Shown here in pieces: positions 14,509 through 23,071 of a stretch of 64,000 nucleotides of DNA (the first letter of the stretch is position 1; the number at the start of each line of letters is the position of its first letter). This DNA is from Ornithinimicrobium faecis. Its GTDB lineage: Bacteria > Actinomycetota > Actinomycetes > Actinomycetales > Dermatophilaceae. Both the position numbers and the translations under genes were made by a program. The stretch spans positions 1,116,001 through 1,180,000 of the forward strand of contig NZ_CP099489.1 of assembly GCF_023923225.1 (NCBI RefSeq), given 5' to 3'. The notes under the pieces are model-generated. The model was not told where the DNA came from. It did no database searches and saw nothing but the letters and a program-made list of their open reading frames with translations.

Positions 14509-17190
14509 CTACTTGATCACCCGCACCGTCGCGGTCGACGTCAGTTGCTTCTGCTCTCCATCGTGGATGAAGTTGGCTGACAACGTGAGCTCGACGTCAC
14601 CCTCAGGGACGTTGTTGTCCAGCGCCGCCTTGTCGAACTGGACGACGAGCTTCTTGCCGGCGCCCCGGACGTTTGCTGCCTCGACGGGTGTCTCGGACAG
14701 CGGCGTCTGCAACTGCGCCCCACCGTCGTAGTGGTAGCCGGCCGGCACGTCGAACATCGCCGTCACCGTGCCGTGCACCCCGGTGAACTGACCCGTCCCG
14801 GATCCGAGCCGCAGCGTCGAGGAGGGGAACCGCAGGGCTCCCGGCTGGTCCGTCGGCTCGAGATACACCTCGATCTTGCCGACGGGGCGCGGGTCGGTGC
14901 AGTCGTTGAAGAAGTAGTCCCCGGCCCGGTCGAAGGTGTGCTCGTAGGACTCGCCCGGCTGCAACCGTGGGTTGAACTCTCCCTCGAAGAACTGCGTCGC
15001 GCAGTGCTCCAGCTGGTTCGGGAAGTTCGGGAAGGTCTCGGCGCCCGGGTTCAGGAAGGTCACCGTGGAGCCCACCTCCACCCGCAGGTGGGTGGGGTCC
15101 ATGCCGGCCTGGGATGTGCTGTCCTGCGAGGACGCGGAGTCGGACCGGTCCGAGCGCGCGAGGAGGACGGTGTTGTCCACCTCGGATCCCTCGACGGCAT
15201 CACCCTGGACCGGACGGCGGATGCTGAGCGGAGCAGTGTTCGGACCCTCCTGGCTGCCTGAGGCAGTCGTGTAGTCACCGCCGAGCTTGAAGGCCCACAG
15301 AGAGTCGCCCTGCGTGACGGAGCCGCCGTAGGGGTTGGTGGCTCCCGCAGCCATCACGGCGACATACTGCTCGCCGCCGACCTCGTAGGTGATCGGCGCC
15401 GACGCGATGCCCGAGCCGGTCTGGAACTCCCACAGGACGTCACCGTCGGTGGCGTCCAGTGCGAGCAGCCGACCATCGATCTGGCCGGCGAAGAGGAGAT
15501 CGCTGGCGGTCGTCAGGGGGCCCTGACCGTGTGACATGTCGGTGCCCAGGTGGTTGGTCCACGTCTGCTCGCCGGTTGAGGCGTCGTAGGCGAGGATGCC
15601 GCCGGTCTGGTACTGGCCGATCGCGCGCTGACCGTTTGCGCTGGCGCCGTTCCAGTGGGCGACCGGGTTGGTGCCGTAGGGGAAGTAGACCATGTTGGTG
15701 CTGTGGCTGTAGGACTGGTTCGACCAGTCGCCGCCACCGTTCTGGCTGGTGGTCGACAGGATCGGCAGGTCCCACTGCGGGTCATACATGCAGCCCTGGC
15801 GGTGGTCCTGCCCCTCGGGGTAGGTGAGGAACGGCTCGTCCGCCTTGACATAGCTGTCCGGGTTGAAGACCAGGTTGCCGTCCTCGTCGGGCTGGTAGCC
15901 GTTGTAGTTGGGCACGGCCCGCCACGGGTCGCCCGGGATGTTGTCCGCGTCGAGCTTCTCCCAGACCAGGCACTCGGGGAGCAGCCGCTCCTCGGGGAAC
16001 GGCTGGGTCTCTGAGTGGTGCTGGCGGGAGTCGGTGATCATCTCCTTCTCGATCACGGGGAGCACTGACGTGCCGTTGGTGCGGTCGAGCACGAACTGGT
16101 GGCCCGACTTGGTGCCGTAGAAGAGGACCTTGCGCGTCGCGCCGTCGACCTCGATGTCAGCCAAGGTCGGCGGGTGGACGTTGTCCATGTCCCAGACATC
16201 GTGGCGAATCGACTGGTAGTGCCACTTGTAGTCACCGGTGGTCATGTCCACCGCCACGAGGGTGGTCGAGAACAGGTTGTCGCCCGGCCGATCAGAGCCG
16301 TCCTGGGAGCTGGTGCAGCTGCGGGCGTTGCCGAACGTCATGTAGTACATGCCGAGTTCGGGGTCGACCGAGCCGTGCATCCACGGGGTGGAGCCACCCT
16401 CGAGGGCGCAGTCGGTCCCGTCCGCCAGGATCGGGCCCCACGTGGCACCGGCATCGACGGAGTTGCCGTTGACATCGGTGAAGACCGTCCCGCGGTTGGG
16501 GCCCCCGAAGAAGTGCCAGAGGTGCGAGCCGTCGTCCGCATCGAGGGCGACCACCGCGGCCCGGTCGCCGTTTGCTGCGTGCGCATAGACGATGCCGTCG
16601 TGATAGACCGTTGCGACGCGGTCCACGCGACCGAGGTTCTCGCCATTGGGCCCCTCGACCTGCGCGACCCACGCTTGTTCACCGGTCTCCTGGTCGAGTG
16701 CGACAGCCCGGTTGCCGCTGGCCAGTGTGTAGACCCTGCCGTCGCCGGCGGACACCCCGCGGCGCGTGCCCGACGTGTCGAAGTCTTCCGGCTCCCACTT
16801 CCACTCGGCCTCGCCGGTCTTGCCGTCGACCGCGATCACGCCACCGCTGGGGGTGTCGGTGTAGATGACGCCGTCGATGGCGATCGGTGTCGTCTGCTGC
16901 CCGGTGTCGTCCGAGGCTGGAGCGACCGCTGAGACGTGGGTCTGCCAGGCCGGCCCGAGCTTCTTGAGATTCTGCTGGTTGATCTGGGTCAGACCCGAAT
17001 AGTGCTGATTTCCCAGATTGCCCCCAACGTTGGGCATATCTGCTGTTGTCGGTTCCACGGCCGACACTGCGTCGGGTGGGGCGTTTTCGGGGGGAGCTCC
17101 GAGGCCCGTGGCGGGGTAGGTGGCCAGCGAGAGCGCCAACACCGTCCCGAACACCACCGTCGTCTGCCTCTTGGTCAGAGGTATGCGCAT
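14509..17190 (-). CDS. Secreted PQQ-type quinoprotein dehydrogenase with fused cupredoxin-like domain
   Basis: The 893-aa protein starts at ATG 17190 (AAGGAG 10 nt upstream) with a signal peptide ending near TGLGAP. The body is an eight-bladed-type PQQ propeller with W-motif repeats such as GEAEWKWEP, GEQAWVAQV, GSHLWHFFG and GDVLWEFQTG. HDVWDMDNVHPP matches the catalytic-Asp WDxD segment of quinoprotein alcohol dehydrogenases. No vicinal Cys-Cys and no haem c motif (CxxCH) are seen. The C-terminal ~220 residues include a cupredoxin-like unit (VEVGSTVTFLNPG to DYFFNDCTDPRPVGKIEVY) with a Cys but without the usual following His and Met. It would oxidise an alcohol or polyol outside the cell; the substrate and electron acceptor are unknown. 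No pqq genes are in the window. Confidence 0.82.
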   Translation of the reverse strand: MRIPLTKRQTTVVFGTVLALSLATYPATGLGAPPENAPPDAVSAVEPTTADMPNVGGNLGNQHYSGLTQINQQNLKKLGPAWQTHVSAVAPASDDTGQQTTPIAIDGVIYTDTPSGGVIAVDGKTGEAEWKWEPEDFDTSGTRRGVSAGDGRVYTLASGNRAVALDQETGEQAWVAQVEGPNGENLGRVDRVATVYHDGIVYAHAANGDRAAVVALDADDGSHLWHFFGGPNRGTVFTDVNGNSVDAGATWGPILADGTDCALEGGSTPWMHGSVDPELGMYYMTFGNARSCTSSQDGSDRPGDNLFSTTLVAVDMTTGDYKWHYQSIRHDVWDMDNVHPPTLADIEVDGATRKVLFYGTKSGHQFVLDRTNGTSVLPVIEKEMITDSRQHHSETQPFPEERLLPECLVWEKLDADNIPGDPWRAVPNYNGYQPDEDGNLVFNPDSYVKADEPFLTYPEGQDHRQGCMYDPQWDLPILSTTSQNGGGDWSNQSYSHSTNMVYFPYGTNPVAHWNGASANGQRAIGQYQTGGILAYDASTGEQTWTNHLGTDMSHGQGPLTTASDLLFAGQIDGRLLALDATDGDVLWEFQTGSGIASAPITYEVGGEQYVAVMAAGATNPYGGSVTQGDSLWAFKLGGDYTTASGSQEGPNTAPLSIRRPVQGDAVEGSEVDNTVLLARSDRSDSASSQDSTSQAGMDPTHLRVEVGSTVTFLNPGAETFPNFPNQLEHCATQFFEGEFNPRLQPGESYEHTFDRAGDYFFNDCTDPRPVGKIEVYLEPTDQPGALRFPSSTLRLGSGTGQFTGVHGTVTAMFDVPAGYHYDGGAQLQTPLSETPVEAANVRGAGKKLVVQFDKAALDNNVPEGDVELTLSANFIHDGEQKQLTSTATVRVIK

Positions 17191-17266
17191 TGCCGATATC
17201 TCCTTGGTTGGAACGACGGGCAGACGTTCGCCCGTCTCGCCCACGAGCCCGCAGGCGCGCAATCGG

Positions 17267-17285
17267 TGGTCCACCTAATGGACCA
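17267..17285. promoter_or_regulatory. Operator-like palindrome, site A (probable IclR-family site)
   Basis: TGGTCCACCTAATGGACCA is an exact inverted repeat (7-bp arms, 5-nt centre). It lies 76 nt upstream of the PQQ-dehydrogenase start. Related sequences occur at 17413 and 21519, beside the other genes of the island. Confidence 0.65.
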
Positions 17286-17412
17286 ATGGAACCGACTGAT
17301 GGTTTGCCACCGTAACGGTGAGCCGGCTCGCTGGCAACCCCTTCAGTGGCGCAGGGCCTCTTGTCTCGACGCTCACCCCCTGTTACGGTTTCGGTCCATC
17401 GAGTGGCCTACA

Positions 17413-17431
17413 TGGTCCACCTAGTGGAATT
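17413..17431. promoter_or_regulatory. Operator-like sequence, site B
   Basis: TGGTCCACCTAGTGGAATT matches site A in its first 10 positions and in the TGGA of the second arm. It ends 11 nt before the ThuA-protein start, where a bound repressor would block initiation. Confidence 0.6.
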
Positions 17432-17442
17432 GAGGAATGGGC

Positions 17443-18426
17443 ATGAAACTGAAATCGCTCAGCATTCCGGCCGTTGTGGCCACCCTGATTCTCGGCGCGA
17501 GCGGCGGCGCTGTGCTGACGGGAAACAACGGGAATGGCAACGGCAATGGCAATGGAAACGGCGGTCCGAATGGCGTCAAGGCCGCCATCTACACCGATGG
17601 CATCAGCGACTACGGTGTCGAGCGCGGCACAGATGCGAGCCTCTACAACGACTGGGGCAATGGTTGGAGCGAGGGCGAGACACCAAGCGTCCTGATCTAC
17701 AGCCACACTCCGGGTCCGCGGCACGCCCACCTCGGGGATCGCCTCGACCCCGGGTTGAATCCGCCCCTGAACGAGTCCAACGTCGCCCAGGCGAACCTCA
17801 AGGAATGGCTTGAGGCCGAGGGCGTCGAGGTGAGTTGGACCGAGGATGTCGGCCAACTGTCCCGGCTCGGTGGTTACAACGGGGTGATCGCACTCAGCGC
17901 CAACCGCGATGCCTATGACGACGCGGCGCAGAACTCACTGAAAAAGTTTGTGCGTGGTGGTGGCGGCTTTGTCGGCATCCATAATGCCTTCGGTGCCGAA
18001 TACAACTGGCCGTGGTACGAGGGTCTGCTGGGTGGCGCGAACTTCTACGATCACGGCCCCAACCGCGAGGGCACCGTCGAGACGGTGAACCGCAAGGACG
18101 TCTCCACCGAGAACCTTCCCCGCGAGTGGGGATACAAGGACGAGTGGTACAACCTGGTTCCCTTCCCCAGCTATGTCAACGTCCTCGCCAAGGTTGACGC
18201 GGAGACCAGCGACCCAGGGCGGGACTCCGGCCACCCGGGTCACGGTGACAATCACCCGGTCAGCTGGTGCCACTACTACGACGGTGGCAAGTCCTGGCTC
18301 ACCACGTTGGGACACGATGTGAACACCTGGACCGACGCGGAGTTCGAGGGCAGCGAGTACTTTAAGGACCACGTGGTCAACGGCACCCTGAGCGCCATCG
18401 GTGTGAAGTCGTTCTGCCAGTCCTGA
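17443..18426 (+). CDS. Secreted ThuA-domain protein
   Basis: The 327-aa protein has an N-terminal signal peptide (MKLKSLSIPAVVATLILGAS), a short Asn-Gly tract (NGNGNGNGNG), then a ThuA-like glutamine-amidotransferase-fold domain. Visible features are VLIYSHTPGPRHAH, the strand GVIALSANRDAYDD and FVRGGGGFVGIHNAFG. ThuA proteins take part in trehalose and other sugar catabolism, often beside sugar oxidoreductases, but their chemistry is poorly defined. ATG 17443 has GAGGAA 8 nt upstream; ATG 17437 is also in frame. It is divergent from the PQQ dehydrogenase, with operator-like sites at both promoters, which suggests they act together outside the cell. Confidence 0.8.
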   Translation: MKLKSLSIPAVVATLILGASGGAVLTGNNGNGNGNGNGNGGPNGVKAAIYTDGISDYGVERGTDASLYNDWGNGWSEGETPSVLIYSHTPGPRHAHLGDRLDPGLNPPLNESNVAQANLKEWLEAEGVEVSWTEDVGQLSRLGGYNGVIALSANRDAYDDAAQNSLKKFVRGGGGFVGIHNAFGAEYNWPWYEGLLGGANFYDHGPNREGTVETVNRKDVSTENLPREWGYKDEWYNLVPFPSYVNVLAKVDAETSDPGRDSGHPGHGDNHPVSWCHYYDGGKSWLTTLGHDVNTWTDAEFEGSEYFKDHVVNGTLSAIGVKSFCQS

Positions 18427-18443
18427 TCACCGCCAGAAGGCCT

Positions 18444-18478
18444 GGGCGGGGCCCTGCGATCACCGCAGGGCCCCGCCC
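18444..18478. terminator. Bidirectional terminator
   Basis: A 15-bp perfect stem (18444-18458 with 18464-18478) lies between the ThuA gene and the convergent lyase gene. A 15-bp direct repeat containing CAGCTCGGTC follows at about 18525-18554. Confidence 0.7.
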
Positions 18479-18556
18479 ATCGGTCTGTCGGGGGCCGCAC
18501 GCTCTGTCAGACGGCCGCCCAGTCAGGGACAGCTCGGTCAGGGGCAGCTCGGTCTG

Positions 18557-19366
18557 TCAGGAGGCGGGGCCGGTGTAGGTCGGCAGGATGCTCGGCGGGA
18601 TGGGCCCCTTGATGCGGCCGCCCTGCTGGGTCTGCTCCCAGGCGTGGGCCAGGATGCCAGCAGACCGGCCGAGCACGAACAGGCCCCGGGCGAGCTCCGG
18701 GGGGACGCCGAGCTCGCCATAGATCATCGCGGTGACCCCATCGACATTGATGGGCACCGGCGTGGTGCGGCCCTCGTTGAGAATGCTCTCGACCGCCAGT
18801 CCGGCGTCCACGTGCAGGCCACGGATGTCGTTTGTGCTGCGCGCCTCCCGCAGCAACTCCAGGATCGGCTCCCGTCGTGGGTCCACAGGGTGGAACCGGT
18901 GCCCGAATCCGGGCAGATAGCGGGAGCGTGCCTGCCACCGCTGCACCACAGACCTGGTCACGGCCAGGAGGTCCTCGCCGGACCCCTCGTGCTCCTCGAC
19001 GATCTCGTTGAGCAGCTCCACGCACTGCTGACCGGCTCCTCCGTGCACGTCGCCAAGCACATTGATGCCGTTGGCGACGGCACTGTTCAGGCCCACACCG
19101 CAGGTCGCGGCCATCCGTGCCGAGGCGATGGAGGGCGCCTGTGGGCCGTGGTCCACCGAAGCGACCAGTGCCGCCTCGAGCAACCGGTGCTGTCCCGGGG
19201 TGGGGAAGGTGCCGGAGACAAGCATCCAGACGACCTCGGTGAAGCTGTGCTCCCGCAGCAGGTCTCCGATGGGGTTGCCGCGCAACGAGATGCTGCCGGG
19301 CGCGATGTTGCTGATGTCTGTTGCCCACCACCCGGCGACCGCGCCGGTGGGGTCGACCTCGTTCAC
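18557..19366 (-). CDS. Citryl-CoA lyase / citrate synthase-like protein
   Basis: The 269-aa protein has the citrate synthase fold of stand-alone citryl-CoA lyases and the C-terminal ATP-citrate-lyase domain. Visible features include the active-site-like DVHGGAGQQC and YLPGFGHRFHPVDPR segments and a C-terminal GPIPPSILPTYTGP. The reaction is probably aldol/Claisen cleavage of an acyl-CoA such as citryl-CoA or a related 3-hydroxy dicarboxyl-CoA. GTG 19366 overlaps the CoA-transferase stop (GTGA), so the two proteins are translationally coupled and probably act in sequence, activation then cleavage. The exact substrate is unknown. Confidence 0.78.
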   Translation of the reverse strand: MNEVDPTGAVAGWWATDISNIAPGSISLRGNPIGDLLREHSFTEVVWMLVSGTFPTPGQHRLLEAALVASVDHGPQAPSIASARMAATCGVGLNSAVANGINVLGDVHGGAGQQCVELLNEIVEEHEGSGEDLLAVTRSVVQRWQARSRYLPGFGHRFHPVDPRREPILELLREARSTNDIRGLHVDAGLAVESILNEGRTTPVPINVDGVTAMIYGELGVPPELARGLFVLGRSAGILAHAWEQTQQGGRIKGPIPPSILPTYTGPAS

Positions 19367-20589
19367 TGGACCTGCTCCGAGGTCTTCAGGGTGCGGTCTG
19401 GGTCGGTCGGTGGGTTGACGGTCGCGGAGCCGCTCCACTCGAGGAGGGCGTCGTTGTGTTCGCCCAGGATGGGCGGTGCGGACCGGGGTCCCAGGCTCTC
19501 CCCGTCGAACAGGACGCCATTGCTCATCACGGTGAGCACTCGATCGGGGTGCCCCGGGAAGTCGAGGTCGTGCAGGAAGTCACGCACGGCCAGCTGTGGC
19601 AGGGACAGGGCGCCGGGGACGGAGAGGATCCGTGCTGCCGGGACGCCGATCCCGTTGAGGGTCTCCTCCCACTCCGCAGCTGTCCGGGCGGCCAGTCCGG
19701 CGTTCACGGCAGCGTTGAGCGCGACGCGGTTTTCCTTGCGGGCCTCGCGCTCGGTGAACCGGGGGTCCTCCACCAGCTCGGGCTGGCCAATCGCCTCACA
19801 CAGGGACACGAATTGTTGCTGCTGGTTGGCGGAGATGTTGAGTGGACCGTCGGCGGCGTCGAACGTGCCGGACGGTGCGGCGGTGAAGTTCTGGTTGCCC
19901 AGCGGGCTGGGCTCGATCCCGGCGCCGAGGAAGTTGCTCACGGCCCACCCCATGGTCGACAGCGAGGCCTCCAGCATGGAGACGTCCAGCGTGGCACCGA
20001 CCCGGTTGCCATCGGCGTCCCGGGGGGCCAGGGAGGCGCAGATGGCGAGGGCCGCCATCATGCCGCCCACGGAGTCAGCGATCGGGAAGCCGACCCGCAG
20101 GGGGGCGGTCTCGGTCGTGCCGGTGATGCTCATGATGCCGGAGAGGCCCTGGATGATCTGGTCGTAGGCCGGCCGCTGGCTGAGCGGGCCGTCCTGCCCA
20201 AAGCCGGAGACAGCGCAATACACGAGGCTCGGGTTCCTGGCCCGCAGTTCGTCGGCCCCCAGGCCCAGGCGAGACATCACCCCGGGCCGGAAGTTCTCGA
20301 CCACGACATCGGAGCGCGCGACCAGGCCCAGGAACACTGACTTGTCGTCCGGGTCCTTCAGGTTCAGCTCCACCGATTTCTTGCCGGCGTTCTGCGCGAG
20401 AAACGACACGCCGAGGCCCTGCCCGTTCAGCGTGGCATCGGCCCCCAGGGATCTGGCCAGGTCGCCGCTGCCGGGCTGCTCCACCTTGATGACCTCGGCC
20501 CCCAGCAGGGCGAGGTGATAGGTGCAATAGGGTCCGGCGAGGACGTTGGTCAGGTCGAGGACACGTATGCCGTCAAGTGGGCGAGCCAT
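19363..20589 (-). CDS. CaiB/BaiF family III CoA-transferase
   Basis: The 408-aa enzyme is a family III CoA-transferase, which moves CoA between carboxylic acids through an enzyme-bound aspartyl anhydride. The N-terminus LDGIRVLDLTNVLAGPYCTYHLALLG is diagnostic (quoted in parts: LDGIRVLDLTNVLAGP and YCTYHLALLG). SVELNLKDPDD follows, and the likely catalytic Asp lies near VVVENFRPGVMSRLG/CAVSGFGQDGPL. ATG 20589 has GGAGGT 9 nt upstream. It lies 51 nt after the IclR gene and is coupled to the lyase gene, so all three probably form one operon. Confidence 0.9.
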   Translation of the reverse strand: MARPLDGIRVLDLTNVLAGPYCTYHLALLGAEVIKVEQPGSGDLARSLGADATLNGQGLGVSFLAQNAGKKSVELNLKDPDDKSVFLGLVARSDVVVENFRPGVMSRLGLGADELRARNPSLVYCAVSGFGQDGPLSQRPAYDQIIQGLSGIMSITGTTETAPLRVGFPIADSVGGMMAALAICASLAPRDADGNRVGATLDVSMLEASLSTMGWAVSNFLGAGIEPSPLGNQNFTAAPSGTFDAADGPLNISANQQQQFVSLCEAIGQPELVEDPRFTEREARKENRVALNAAVNAGLAARTAAEWEETLNGIGVPAARILSVPGALSLPQLAVRDFLHDLDFPGHPDRVLTVMSNGVLFDGESLGPRSAPPILGEHNDALLEWSGSATVNPPTDPDRTLKTSEQVQ

Positions 20590-20640
20590 GAGCGATGGAC
20601 CTCCGAGGTGGTCGGGTGGGACGAGGGGGCAGGCGGCGGG

Positions 20641-21447
20641 TCAGGTGTTCGCGCGCAGGGGGTGATCGATCCCGAGCTTGCTCATCGCCTCGGCCGCGTC
20701 AGCAAGCGTGCTGGCCAGTCCGGGGACCCGGTCGTCGGTGAACCGCACGGTGGGTCCGCTGAAGGTCAGCGCGGCCACCACCTGACCGTGAGCGGACCGG
20801 ACCGGGGCGCCCACCGCAGACAGTCCCTGCTCGCGCTCCCCGTGGCTCACCGCAAAGCCGAGCGTGCGGACCTGCTCGATGTCGGCCAACAGGCTCTCCA
20901 GGGTCGGCGCGCCGGGGTGCGCCTCGGCATACAGGCTCTCCACGATGCTCGGGTCCGACTGGCTGAGCAGGATCTTGGAGGAGGCACCCGAGGTGAGGGG
21001 CAGCTGGTCGCCGATGCGCACTACGTGCCGCAGCGGCAGGGGGCTCTCTTCCTGCGCCACGCAGATGCGGGTGCGTCCGCGCCGGATATACAGATTGACC
21101 GTCTCCTGCTCGGCCGCGACAAGTTCCTTCATCACCTCGCGTGCCTGCGGGGGCAGCTCCCAGGCCTGGTTGGCTGCGAAGGCCCAGCGCCACAAGCCCG
21201 GGCCGGGGACGTATCCCCTGCTGGTCGAGGCCAGCAGGCCCTCGGTCTCCAGCGTGAAGAGCAATCGGAGCACTGTCGTCTTGGCCAGCCCGCTGGCCTC
21301 CACGATCTCGGAGATGCTCCGCGGCCGGTTCGAGCCGTTGGTGAACTGGCCCATGATGTCCAGGGCGCGCGTGACGCTGCGCACGGTCTGGTGACTCGCG
21401 CTCTGGTCGACCTCCAGGTCGACCACGTGGTCTGGGTTCTCGCTCAT
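20641..21447 (-). CDS. IclR-family transcriptional regulator
   Basis: The 268-aa protein has an N-terminal winged helix (about 18-75, SISEIVEASGLAKTTVLRLLF) and a C-terminal IclR effector domain (VRIGDQLPLTSGASSKILLS, GYAVSHGEREQG-like segment). It is the only regulator in the island and is divergent from the aldehyde dehydrogenase gene. Operator-like repeats lie in the intergenic gap, so it probably controls both directions and the PQQ/ThuA pair as well. The effector is unknown. Confidence 0.9.
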   Translation of the reverse strand: MSENPDHVVDLEVDQSASHQTVRSVTRALDIMGQFTNGSNRPRSISEIVEASGLAKTTVLRLLFTLETEGLLASTSRGYVPGPGLWRWAFAANQAWELPPQAREVMKELVAAEQETVNLYIRRGRTRICVAQEESPLPLRHVVRIGDQLPLTSGASSKILLSQSDPSIVESLYAEAHPGAPTLESLLADIEQVRTLGFAVSHGEREQGLSAVGAPVRSAHGQVVAALTFSGPTVRFTDDRVPGLASTLADAAEAMSKLGIDHPLRANT

Positions 21448-21509
21448 CGGATCAATTCACCCCTTGCGGTTTTGGCTGACGCTGGATACGTTAACATCAG
21501 TCCACACAA

Positions 21510-21537
21510 TGGTCCAGATGATCCGCCTAGTGGTTTG
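21510..21537. promoter_or_regulatory. Operator-like sequences, site C, in the IclR/ALDH divergent promoter
   Basis: A half-site TGGTCCA (21510-21516) precedes TGATCCGCCTAGTGGTTTG (21519-21537). The latter aligns with sites A and B around the shared core TCC-CCTA-TGG. It ends 10 nt before the aldehyde dehydrogenase ATG. Confidence 0.6.
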
Positions 21538-21547
21538 AGAGGGTTCG

Positions 21548-23071
21548 ATGGTCGTTCTAACCGAGACCGGGGAGCGCACAGAGCAGGAGCCGTTCCTGGT
21601 GCGCTGCTTCGTGCGTGGCAACTGGCAGGACACAGCGCAGACGGCTGAGCGCCACGGCCCGTATCACCGGCGCGTGGTGACGGTCACGTCGCAGGCAGAT
21701 GCGGCTCTGGTGGACGAGGCGGTGGACGCAGCAACAGCCGGTCGCTCTGCCGTGGCCACCATGTCGCCCTCGGACCGGGCTGATGTCCTGGAGCGGGCCG
21801 CTGACCTGACCGACGAGCGGTCCGAGCAGATCGCCGAGCGCCTCGCGCTCGAGCTCGGCAAGCCGGTGCGCGACGGCCGCGGTGAGGCCCTGCGGGTCGC
21901 CGCAACCTTCCGCATCGCGGCTGCAGAGACCCGGCGGCTCGGCGGCAGCGTGCTCCCGGTCGAGGGATGGCCGCTGGGGCGCGGCAGCACCGTCCTGACC
22001 CGCAGCACGCCGGTCGGCGTCGTCCTGGCGATCACGCCATTCAACGCACCCGCAAACCTGTTGGCGCACAAGCTCGCTGCGTCTTTCGCGGCCGGCAACT
22101 CGACGATCATCAAGTCGCCGCCCCAGGCGCCGGCGTCCACCGCCATCGTGGTCGAGATCGCACTGGATGCCGGCGTGCCACCCGAGGCTCTGCAGTTGTT
22201 GCACGGCGGCGCCGACATCGGTGCCCAGCTGTGCGAGGCGCCGGGCATCGGTGCGGTGGCCTTCACCGGGTCGGCGGCAGCGGGAGCGGCCGTGGCCCGG
22301 GCGGCCGGGCCCAAGCGCACCGTGCTGGAGCTCGGGGGCAACGCCGCCACCATCGTCCACGTCGACGCCGACGTCGCCCAGGCGGCGGCTGCCTGTGCGC
22401 GCACCGGCTACAGCAACTCAGGGCAGTCCTGCATCTCGGTCCAACGCGTCTATGTGCACCGTTCCAGGTTCGACGAGTTCGTGGCGGCGTTCACCGAGCA
22501 CGTCAATGCCCTCGTGGTCGGCGACCCGTTGGATCCAGCCACCGAGGTCGGCTCCATGGTGGATGACGATGCGGCAGTCCGCGTCGCGAGCTGGGTGCAG
22601 GAGGCACAGACCGAGGGTGGGACCGTGCCGACCGGGGGAGTGCGGACCAACGCCACCGTCACACCGGCCGTCGTCCTCGACCCTCCCGCGAGTGCCAAGG
22701 TTGTCCGTGAGGAGATCTTCGGCCCGGCCGTCGTCGTGCTCGGCTATGACGACCTGGACGCCGTCGTCCAGGAGTGCAACGAGAGCCGCTATGGCTTGCA
22801 GGCCGGACTGTTCACGCACGATGTGGGCACCGTCTTTGACCTGTGGCGTCGCCTCGAGGTCGGTGCACTGGTGATCAACGGCCCGTCCAACCACCGCCTC
22901 GACCACATCCCCTTCGGCGGGGTCAAGGACTCGGGGATCGGCCGTGAGTCGCCCGCCTTCATGATCGAGGACTTCATGACGACCTCGACTCTGCACCTGC
23001 GTGGCATCAGCCTCTGGAGCGAGTCCGCGTCCAGCGCCACCCCACACCGCAACGAGCAGGAGACCTCATGA
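21548..23071 (+). CDS. NAD(P)-dependent aldehyde dehydrogenase
   Basis: The 507-aa enzyme is of the ALDH superfamily. The catalytic Cys lies in GQSCISVQRV, the general-base Glu in LELGGNA, the coenzyme motif is VAFTGSAAAG, and ITPFNAPANL and SPPQAP are also conserved. The CISVQRV subgroup includes lactaldehyde-, phosphonoacetaldehyde- and sulphoacetaldehyde-type dehydrogenases. It overlaps the next gene by 4 nt (ATGA), so the product of the TPP enzyme is a natural candidate substrate. The start at ATG 21548 has GAGAGGG upstream. Confidence 0.9.
   Translation: MVVLTETGERTEQEPFLVRCFVRGNWQDTAQTAERHGPYHRRVVTVTSQADAALVDEAVDAATAGRSAVATMSPSDRADVLERAADLTDERSEQIAERLALELGKPVRDGRGEALRVAATFRIAAAETRRLGGSVLPVEGWPLGRGSTVLTRSTPVGVVLAITPFNAPANLLAHKLAASFAAGNSTIIKSPPQAPASTAIVVEIALDAGVPPEALQLLHGGADIGAQLCEAPGIGAVAFTGSAAAGAAVARAAGPKRTVLELGGNAATIVHVDADVAQAAAACARTGYSNSGQSCISVQRVYVHRSRFDEFVAAFTEHVNALVVGDPLDPATEVGSMVDDDAAVRVASWVQEAQTEGGTVPTGGVRTNATVTPAVVLDPPASAKVVREEIFGPAVVVLGYDDLDAVVQECNESRYGLQAGLFTHDVGTVFDLWRRLEVGALVINGPSNHRLDHIPFGGVKDSGIGRESPAFMIEDFMTTSTLHLRGISLWSESASSATPHRNEQETS

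Noticed and set aside
18507..19331. Minus-strand frame overlapping the citryl-CoA lyase gene
   Set aside because: It is a frame-shifted shadow of the lyase, which has clear citrate synthase-family sequence in the other frame and a coupled GTG start.
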